From Bog-473 sp963764305 (GTDB taxonomy: Bacteria > Actinomycetota > Acidimicrobiia > Acidimicrobiales > RAAP-2): DNA of 64,000 nucleotides. The DNA is taken from positions 310,001 to 374,000 of the forward strand of contig CAVXSD010000010.1 in NCBI GenBank assembly GCA_963764305.1, written 5' to 3'. Below, one piece after another: positions 44,915-53,100 of the stretch. A program made the translations under genes and the position numbers. Below the pieces are notes generated by a model. That model made no database searches. It was not told the DNA's origin and saw only the letters and a program-made list of their open reading frames with translations. Numbering within the stretch: the stretch's first letter is position 1; every line of letters starts with the position of its first letter.

Positions 44915-46567
44915 GTGCTAGGTCTCGACCCTGAAGCGTTGGACATGGTCCTAGAGGCGATCGGAGACTTCGCTCATCTGGAGTTGCCCGCCCAGAAACT
45001 GCTCGAGTACGACAGAAATGACCAGGTCCCGCTCGACGTGCTGCGGGCCATGTGCAGCGAGAAACTAGGCATCCAGTTGCTGTTCATTCCCACGGAGTAC
45101 GAGGGGATGGGCGGTGGCACCTTTGACCTGTACCGGGTCTGCGAGGCCATGGCCCACATCGACTTGGGCGTGGCCACGGGCGTGCTGGCGACGTTCCTCG
45201 GTAGCGACCCCATCGTGGTCGGTGGCACACCCGAGCAGAAGAAGCATTGGCTCACGCGCATCGCCAACGAAGGGCTGCTGTTCGCCTACGGCGCCACCGA
45301 GCCCGAAGCGGGCAGCGACCTCGCTGCTTTGAAGACTACGGCTCGGCGAATCGAGGAGGACGGGCACGTCGTGTACGTCATCAACGGGGAGAAGCAGTGG
45401 ATCAGCAACGGCGGCGTGGCCGACGCCTACAGCATCCTGGCCACCGCTCCCGATGGGCCAACCTGGTTCGTCGTTGAGGCCGGAGTGCCCGGGTTCGAGC
45501 ACGGGAAACCTGAGGACAAGCACGGCATCCGGGCCAGCAACACCGCGGCACTGATGCTCGACGACGTGCGCGTTAGTGCCGACAGCGTGGTCGGTGGCGA
45601 AGAGGGCAAGGGGTTGCTGCAGGCCCAGATGGTCTTTGGCTACACCCGCCTGATGGTGGCCGCGTTTGGGCTCGGGGCTGGCTGGGCGGCCCTGGAGATC
45701 GCCATCCCGTATTCGACCGAGCGCATTCAGGCAGGCACCCCGCTGTCGGAAAAGCAGGGCTACATCCACAAGCTGATCGTGCCCCACGCCGTCGCGCTCG
45801 AGACCAGTCGGGCCTATGTCGAGGAGACGGCCGAGCGCATCGATGCCGAGGAGGGTTATTTCAACACCGAGGGCGCCATCGCCAAGTATCTGGCCACAGA
45901 AGCCGGCAACGCGGCCGCCGACGCCGCCATCCAGGCGCTCGGCGGTTACGGCTACGTCAGGGAGTTCCTGGTCGAGAAGATCCGGCGCGATGTCCGTATC
46001 ACCACGATCTACGAGGGCACATCCGAGATCATGGAAATGACGATCGCCCGGGACCGCTGGCAGGACCACCTCAAGACACGTGGCCGGCACTATCACGACC
46101 GCGCCACCGAGCTCGAACAACTGCACGCCGAGCACCCCGGGGTCGGTGCCGGGATCGCGGCCCTGGCCGCCCACGCTCTGGCGGAGCTCCTCGAGTGGGC
46201 CCGGGTCGACCGCTTGACCCGAAACCAGCACGTGCTGCTCCGTTTCGGCGAGCTGATCGCCAAGGCGGAAGGGGCCGGGGCGCTGGCCCGGCGAGCGGCG
46301 AGAGCCGAGGCTGGGACCCTCAACGCCAAGGCCGATGGGCGCTTTGACGCTGCTGCGCTGTCCGCCGTGAGCCGGGTCTCGGCTCGTACCGCAGCGCTCG
46401 CCGTGGCCGAGCAGGGCCTGCGCTGGACCATTGGAGCCGACGGTTCAGGTCGAGACGTGGCCGCGGGCGCGTCAGCGATCGGGTTGGCGGCCATCCACGC
46501 CGCCCAGGCCGGACTGCTGGCTGACATGAATCGCGTGGCCGACGCCCTGTATGGGCGCCAGCCCTAA
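44915..46567 (+). CDS. Acyl-CoA dehydrogenase, first gene of the secondary-lipid cluster
   Basis: A 550-aa protein from GTG 44915, with GGGGGAG upstream; a frame extension to 44801 is not needed. It has the FAD-binding and core motifs of the family: YGATEPEAGSDLAALKTTAR, GEKQWISNGGVADAYSILA, EYEGMGGG and the C-terminal GGYGYVREFLVEKIRRDVRI followed by TIYEGTSEIMEM with the catalytic Glu position. A further 170-residue C-terminal helical extension is typical of the larger actinobacterial/myxobacterial members. It would introduce or remove a 2,3-double bond in an acyl-CoA. It is 29 bp before the megasynthase on the same strand. Confidence 0.93.
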   Translation: MLGLDPEALDMVLEAIGDFAHLELPAQKLLEYDRNDQVPLDVLRAMCSEKLGIQLLFIPTEYEGMGGGTFDLYRVCEAMAHIDLGVATGVLATFLGSDPIVVGGTPEQKKHWLTRIANEGLLFAYGATEPEAGSDLAALKTTARRIEEDGHVVYVINGEKQWISNGGVADAYSILATAPDGPTWFVVEAGVPGFEHGKPEDKHGIRASNTAALMLDDVRVSADSVVGGEEGKGLLQAQMVFGYTRLMVAAFGLGAGWAALEIAIPYSTERIQAGTPLSEKQGYIHKLIVPHAVALETSRAYVEETAERIDAEEGYFNTEGAIAKYLATEAGNAAADAAIQALGGYGYVREFLVEKIRRDVRITTIYEGTSEIMEMTIARDRWQDHLKTRGRHYHDRATELEQLHAEHPGVGAGIAALAAHALAELLEWARVDRLTRNQHVLLRFGELIAKAEGAGALARRAARAEAGTLNAKADGRFDAAALSAVSRVSARTAALAVAEQGLRWTIGADGSGRDVAAGASAIGLAAIHAAQAGLLADMNRVADALYGRQP

Positions 46568-46596
46568 CACAACACCGATACCGAACCGGAGGAGAA

Positions 46597-49500
46597 ATGG
46601 GAGATCACCTGGACCGGGCCGTTGCGGTCGTCGGCGTCGGCGCCATCATGCCTGACGCGCCCGACGCGGCCACGTTCTGGGAGAACATCAAGCAGGGCCG
46701 CTACAGCATCAGCGACGTTGACCCGTCGCGGTGGGATCCGCAGCTGTACTACGACCCCGACCCGAAAGCACCGGATAAGACATACTCCAAAATCGGTGGC
46801 TGGGTCCGCGACTGGGTGTGGGAGCCGCGGGCCTGGGACCTGGCCGTCATGCCGCGGGTCGCCGACGCCATGGACGACACCCAGAAGTGGGCCGTGGCCT
46901 GCACCCATCAGGCGCTCACCGACTACGGCTACCCGGGGCGCACGCTGGACAACGACCGGGTGGCTGTGGTGTTCGGCAATGCCATGGCAGGCGAGCAGCA
47001 CTACCAGACCGTGCTGCGGATCAGCTTTCCGGAGCTGGCCGGCGAGCTGGGTGACGCTCCCAGCTTCCGCTCTCTGCCCAACGACGTCCAGCAAGCGATC
47101 GTGGTCGAGTTCGGCGACCTCATCGGCAAGCGCTACCCGGAGATCACCGAGGACACCATGCCCGGTGAGCTCTCCAACTGCATTGCCGGGCGGGTCGCCA
47201 ACCTTTTCAACTTCCGCGGTCCCAACTACGTGGTGGACGCGGCGTGCGCCTCGGCGATGGCGGCCATGAGCTCGGCCGTGAGCGGGCTCGTGGAGGGCGA
47301 GTACGACGCGGTGATCACCGGCGGCATCGATCGAAACATGGGCGCGGCCACCTACGTGAAGTTCTGCAAGATCGGCGCCTTGTCGGCCACGGGGACTCGT
47401 CCCTATGCCGAGGGTGCCGACGGATTCGTGATGGGCGAGGGGGCGGCCACGTTCTTGCTCAAGCGACTGAGTGACGCGATCCACGACGGCGACCGCATCT
47501 ACTGCGTGCTGCTCGGGATGGCCGGATCGAGCGATGGGAAGGGAAAGGGGATCACCGCGCCCAACCCGATTGGCCAGAAGCTCTGCGTGGAGCGGGCCTG
47601 GCGCAACGCGGGCGTGGCGCCCCAGACGGCCAGCCTGGTCGAGGGTCACGGCACGTCCACGCGCGTCGGCGATGTGGTGGAGCACGAGAGTATGGCGGCG
47701 GTCTTCGGCGGGAGTGGCGTGCCCGCGGGTTCGATCGCCCTGGGCTCGGTGAAGTCGAACATCGGTCACCTCAAGGCAGGCGCTGGCGCCGCCGGCCTCT
47801 TCAAGATGGTCATGGCGATCCACAACAAGGTGCTGCCCCCCAGCCTCAATTTCTCCCAGCCAAACCCGGATATTGATTTCGCCAGCAGCCCCTTCCGAGT
47901 CAACACAGAGCTGCGCGAGTGGGAGCGGCCCGAGCATGGCGTCCGGCGGGCAGGGGTCAGCGCCTTCGGCTTCGGCGGCACCAACTTCCATGCTGTCCTC
48001 GAGGAGTACGTTCCCGGGCGGGACGACAGTGGAGCCCGCCAGTTCGCCGTGCCCGAGCCGAAGGCCGCGGCACGCGCCTTCCCTCCGGTACCGGAGCGTG
48101 ACCGTGGCGCTGCCGTGGTCGGCGCCGCCACGGAAGCCGAGCTCGGCGAGCGGCTGGCCAGCCTGGCCGCGGAAGCCGGGATGGGACGCATCCCTCCGGC
48201 CGCCGCACCCTCGCCGGAGGCGCTGCGCTCCACCGAACGGATCGCCATTGACTTTGGCAGCGCCGAGGAACTGGCCGAGAAGGCCAGGCGGGCGCAGCAG
48301 GCCTTGGCCAGCGATGACGGCGCCTGGAAGCTGTTGCGGGCGCGTGGCATCTTCCGAGGTCGCGGCCCTGGGCCGAAGGTGGCCTTCCTCTATACCGGAC
48401 AGGGTTCGCAGTACCCCAACATGCTGAGGACGCTGGCGGAGACCGATCCGGTCGTGGCCGAGGTCTTCGACGAGGCCGACCGGGTCATGAAGCCGCTGCT
48501 GGGCGGGAAGCCCCTGCGGGACTACCTATTCGTCGACCCGGACGACCAGGCCGCGGTGGCCCAGGCCGCCGAGGACTTGCGCCGCACCGAGATCACCCAG
48601 CCATCGGTGTTGACGGTCGATTGGGCCATCACCCGGCTCTTGGCGGAACACGGGTTTCGCCCCGATTTCGTGATGGGCCACAGCCTCGGCGAGTACGGGG
48701 CCCTGGTAACCGCCGGCGCCCTGCCGTTCGCCGATGCGCTCGAAGCGGTGAGCGCGCGCGGCCGGGAGATGGCCAACCTCGAGATCGAGGACCGGGGCCT
48801 GATGGCCGCCGTCTTCGCGCCACTCGCAGAGGTGGAGCAAGTCCTCACCAGCATCGACGGCAACGTCGTCATCGCCAACGTCAACAGCAGCAACCAGTCG
48901 GTCATCGGCGGGGCCAGCGTTCCGGTGGAACATGCGATTGACGCGCTCAGTGGCGCTGGCCATCACGTGGTGCTGTTGCCGGTGAGCCACGCCTTCCACA
49001 CCTCGATCGTAGCCCCCGCCTCAGCGCCGCTGAAGCAGACACTCGCCCGGCTCCACCTCCGCCCGCCGCAGATCCCCGTCGTGGCCAACCTGAGTGGGGA
49101 CTTCTATCCGATGGGAGCGGACGCACAAGCCGAGATGATCGAGATCCTGGGCCGGCAGGTGGCGTCGCCCGTTCAGTTCGTGAAGGGTTTGCGGACGCTG
49201 TATCAGCACGGGGCGCGGGTGTTCGTCGAGGTAGGACCGAAGAAGGCGTTGCACGGCTTTGTCGAAGAGATGTTCGGCGACGACTCTGGTGTGCTCGCCC
49301 TGTTCACGAACCATCCCAAGTGGGAGGACGGCGTGGCATTCAATCAAACCCTCTGCGGTCTGTACGCCGCCGGAGTGGGGCCCATCGCGGCGATCGACCC
49401 GGCGACAGCGACAAAGCTGATCCCCCCGTCCCGCTACGCGGAACTGGGCAAGTTCGTCGCGGAATATCTGGACCGGACCGTGGCCGTCGAGGGGGACGGG

Positions 49501-50118
49501 GCTGGGCCAAGACGGCCAGTAGTGGTGACCGGCGCCGCGCTGGGCCTACCTGGCACAGAGCAGGTCTTCGACCGAGCCAACCTCGGCCGCCTGCTACAAG
49601 GCGACCAGTGCATCAGCCCCATCCCGCCGGAGATGCGAGACGCCATCCTGGACCAACACATCACCCGTCTCGTCAAACAGCGCGATGGGAGCGGCAGCTT
49701 CGAGACCATTGACACCGCCGCCGACGTCATCAAGTTGGCGGGCCGCGCCGGAGCCTTCGATCCCGTGGAGGAGTTCGGCATCGACCCCGAGCGGGCCCTC
49801 GCACTGGAGAACTCGACCTGCATGGCGATCGCGGCAGGCTTGGATGCGTTGCGCGACGCCGGCATCCCACTGGTCCTGCACTACAGGACCACCCACATCG
49901 GCACTCGGCTCCCGGAGCGCTGGGGCCTGCCCGATGAGCTTCGCGACGACACCGGCGTAATCTTTGCGTCGGCATTCCCCGGTCTCGACGCCTTCGCCGG
50001 CTACGCGCGACGACTACTACACGGACAGATCCCGCCGAGAACAGTTGGCCACCCTGGAAGCGGTGCGGGCCAGCGCCACGAGCAGGGACGGCGCCGACAC
50101 GGGCGCCCTACGTGCTGA
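46597..50118 (+). CDS. PUFA-synthase-like megasynthase, N-terminal part (KS-AT-start of second KS)
   Basis: Starts MGDHLDRAVAVVGVGAIMPD behind GGAGG. KS1 covers about residues 8-470 with the Cys-His-His triad intact: Cys217 in VVDAACASAM, EGHGTSTRVGD and SNIGHLKAGAG. AT covers about residues 590-920 with GQGSQYPNM and nucleophile Ser696 in GHSLGEYGAL; it should load a malonyl-type extender. A second KS-like domain begins at residue 970 (VVVTGAALGLPGTEQVF). Near base 50005 (GYARR) the protein leaves this frame; its continuation is in the next entry. The GCGCG run at the break suggests a two-base loss or one-base gain. The layout resembles secondary lipid synthases related to PfaA. Confidence 0.92.
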   Translation: MGDHLDRAVAVVGVGAIMPDAPDAATFWENIKQGRYSISDVDPSRWDPQLYYDPDPKAPDKTYSKIGGWVRDWVWEPRAWDLAVMPRVADAMDDTQKWAVACTHQALTDYGYPGRTLDNDRVAVVFGNAMAGEQHYQTVLRISFPELAGELGDAPSFRSLPNDVQQAIVVEFGDLIGKRYPEITEDTMPGELSNCIAGRVANLFNFRGPNYVVDAACASAMAAMSSAVSGLVEGEYDAVITGGIDRNMGAATYVKFCKIGALSATGTRPYAEGADGFVMGEGAATFLLKRLSDAIHDGDRIYCVLLGMAGSSDGKGKGITAPNPIGQKLCVERAWRNAGVAPQTASLVEGHGTSTRVGDVVEHESMAAVFGGSGVPAGSIALGSVKSNIGHLKAGAGAAGLFKMVMAIHNKVLPPSLNFSQPNPDIDFASSPFRVNTELREWERPEHGVRRAGVSAFGFGGTNFHAVLEEYVPGRDDSGARQFAVPEPKAAARAFPPVPERDRGAAVVGAATEAELGERLASLAAEAGMGRIPPAAAPSPEALRSTERIAIDFGSAEELAEKARRAQQALASDDGAWKLLRARGIFRGRGPGPKVAFLYTGQGSQYPNMLRTLAETDPVVAEVFDEADRVMKPLLGGKPLRDYLFVDPDDQAAVAQAAEDLRRTEITQPSVLTVDWAITRLLAEHGFRPDFVMGHSLGEYGALVTAGALPFADALEAVSARGREMANLEIEDRGLMAAVFAPLAEVEQVLTSIDGNVVIANVNSSNQSVIGGASVPVEHAIDALSGAGHHVVLLPVSHAFHTSIVAPASAPLKQTLARLHLRPPQIPVVANLSGDFYPMGADAQAEMIEILGRQVASPVQFVKGLRTLYQHGARVFVEVGPKKALHGFVEEMFGDDSGVLALFTNHPKWEDGVAFNQTLCGLYAAGVGPIAAIDPATATKLIPPSRYAELGKFVAEYLDRTVAVEGDGAGPRRPVVVTGAALGLPGTEQVFDRANLGRLLQGDQCISPIPPEMRDAILDQHITRLVKQRDGSGSFETIDTAADVIKLAGRAGAFDPVEEFGIDPERALALENSTCMAIAAGLDALRDAGIPLVLHYRTTHIGTRLPERWGLPDELRDDTGVIFASAFPGLDAFAGYARRLLHGQIPPRTVGHPGSGAGQRHEQGRRRHGRPTC

Positions 50119-53100
50119 GTTGGACCGGCACGTCGCAGCGCTGCGTGCCGAGATCGATGCCCACCCATACTCCTTCGATCGCCGTTTCCTGTTCCGCATC
50201 CTGTCCATGGGGCACTCCCAGTTCGCTGAGTTCATCGGCGCCCGCGGCCCGAATACCCAGGTCAACGCGGCGTGCGCCAGCACAACCCAGGCAATCACGG
50301 TGGCGGAAGACTGGATCCGGGCCGGGCGTTGCCGCCGTGTGATCGTCGTGGCCGCCGACAATGCGGCATCGGACAACCTCCTTGCCTGGATCGGCGCCGG
50401 CTTCCTCGCCTCGGGCGCGGCCGCCACCGACGCTGACGTGGAAGAAGCGGCATTGCCGTTCGACCGCCGGCGCCACGGGATGATCATCGGGATGGGGGCC
50501 GCAGCCATCGTCGTGGAGGTGGCCGAGGCCGCCGAGGAGCGGGGTATCCGCCCCATCGCAGAGGTGCTGTCGGGGGTCACGGCCAACAGCGCCTTCCATG
50601 GAACCCGTCTCGATGTGCACCACATCAGCGCGGAGATGGAGCGGCTGCTGACGGAGGCCGAGCAACGGTGGGGCGTCGACCGCCACGAGCTTGCTCCGCA
50701 GACTGTCTTCGTTTCGCACGAGACCTACACGCCTGCGCGCGGTGGAGCGCGCGCAGCCGAGATCGCTTCGCTGCGCTCGGTTTTCGGCTCCTCTGCGGAT
50801 GAAATCGTGATTGCCAATACCAAAGGGCTGACCGGGCATGCGATGGGGGCTGGCATCGAGGACGTGGTCGCGGTCAAGAGCCTTGAAACCGGCCTGGTTC
50901 CGCCCATCCCCAACTTCAAGGAGACCGATCCGGAGCTCGGCGACCTGAACCTCTCACGTGGGGGCGCGTACCCCGTCCACTACGCGCTGCGGCTGGCTGC
51001 GGGCTTCGGCTCCCAGATCAGCATGATCCTGCTCCGGTGGGTGCCGGCACTCGATGGCCAGCGGCACGCCCCCGACGCGTTGGGCTATGAGTACCGCATC
51101 GAAGACCCGGAGCGGTGGCGTCACTGGTTGGCCCGGGTCAGCGGCCATGCGGACGCCGATGTCGACATTGTGCAGCACCAGTTGCGCGTCGTCGAGGCCA
51201 CCCCGGTCGAGGAGGTTCCCGCGCCGGTCGAGGCCGCGCCGGTGGAGAGCACGGCGCCGGTCGAGGCCGCTCCGGTCGCTGCCGCGGTCGCTGAGGGCGA
51301 AGTCCGCGAGCGGGTTCTGGCCTTGGTGGCGCAGAAGACGGGTTACCCCCAGGACATGCTGGACCTGGACTTGGACCTGGAGGCGGACCTCGGTGTGGAC
51401 ACCGTCAAGCAGGCGGAGCTGTTCGCCACGGTACGGGAGGCCTACGGCATCGCCCGCGATGACAACCTCAAGCTGCGTGACTTTCCCACCCTTGCGCATG
51501 TGATCCGCTTCGTGATGGAACGGGCCGGTGGTGTAGCGGCCGCGCCGGTGGAGAGCACGCCGCCGGTCGAGGCCGCTCCAGTGGCCGCGCCGGTGGAGAG
51601 CACGGCGCCGGTCGAGGCCGCTCCGGTCGCTGCCGCGGTCGCTGAGGGCGAAGTCCGCGAGCGGGTTCTGGCCTTGGTGGCGCAGAAGACGGGTTACCCC
51701 CAGGACATGCTGGACCTGGACTTGGACCTGGAGGCGGACCTCGGTGTGGACACCGTCAAGCAGGCCGAGCTGTTCGCCACGGTACGGGAGGCCTACGGCA
51801 TCGCCCGCGATGACAACCTCAAGCTGCGTGACTTTCCCACCCTTGCGCATGTGATCCGCTTCGTGATGGAACGGGCCGGTGGTGTAGCGGCCGCGCCGGT
51901 GGAGAGCACGCCGCCGGTCGAGGCCGCTCCAGTGGCCGGGCCGGTGGAGAGCACGGCGCCGGTCGAGGCCGCTCCGGTCGCTGCCGCGGTCGCTGAGGGC
52001 GAAGTCCGCGAGCGGGTTCTGGCCTTGGTGGCGCAGAAGACGGGTTACCCCCAGGACATGCTGGACCTGGACTTGGACCTGGAGGCGGACCTCGGTGTGG
52101 ACACCGTCAAGCAGGCCGAGCTGTTCGCCACGGTACGGGAGGCCTACGGCATCGCCCGCGATGACAACCTCAAGCTGCGTGACTTTCCCACCCTTGCGCA
52201 TGTGATCCGCTTCGTGATGGAACGGGCCGGTGGTGTAGCGGCCGCGCCGGTGGAGAGCACGCCGCCGGTCGAGGCCGCTCCAGTGGCCGGGCCGGTGGAG
52301 AGCAGGGCGCCGGTCGAGGCCGCTCCGGTCGCTGCCGCGGTCGCTGAGGGCGAAGTCCGCGAGCGGGTTCTGGCCTTGGTGGCGCAGAAGACGGGTTACC
52401 CCCAGGACATGCTGGACCTGGACTTGGACCTGGAGGCGGACCTCGGTGTGGACACCGTCAAGCAGGCCGAGCTGTTCGCCACGGTACGGGAGGCCTACGG
52501 CATCGCCCGCGATGACAACCTCAAGCTGCGTGACTTTCCCACCCTTGCGCATGTGATCCGCTTCGTGATGGAACGGGCCGGTGGTGTAGCGGCCGCGCCG
52601 GTGGAGAGCACGCCGCCGGTCGAGGCCGCTCCAGTGGCCGCGCCGGTGGAGAGCACGGCGCCGGTCGAGGCCGCTCCGGTCGCTGCCGCGGTCGCTGAGG
52701 GCGAAGTCCGCGAGCGGGTTCTGGCCTTGGTGGCGCAGAAGACGGGTTACCCCCAGGACATGCTGGACCTGGACTTGGACCTGGAGGCGGACCTCGGTGT
52801 GGACACCGTCAAGCAGGCCGAGCTGTTCGCCACGGTACGGGAGGCCTACGGCATCGCCCGCGATGACAACCTCAAGCTGCGTGACTTTCCCACCCTTGCG
52901 CATGTGATCCGCTTCGTGATGGAACGGGCCGGTGGTGTAGCGGCCGCGCCGGTGGAGAGCACGCCGCCGGTCGAGGCCGCTCCAGTGGCCGGGCCGGTGG
53001 AGAGCACGGCGCCGGTCGAGGCCGCTCCGGTCGCTGCCGCGGTCGCTGAGGGCGAAGTCCGCGAGCGGGTTCTGGCCTTGGTGGCGCAGAAGACGGGTTA

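Noticed and set aside
46564..47991. Minus-strand open frame of 475 codons opposite the first KS
   Set aside because: Third-position mirror of a conserved KS domain; no start signal or family likeness.
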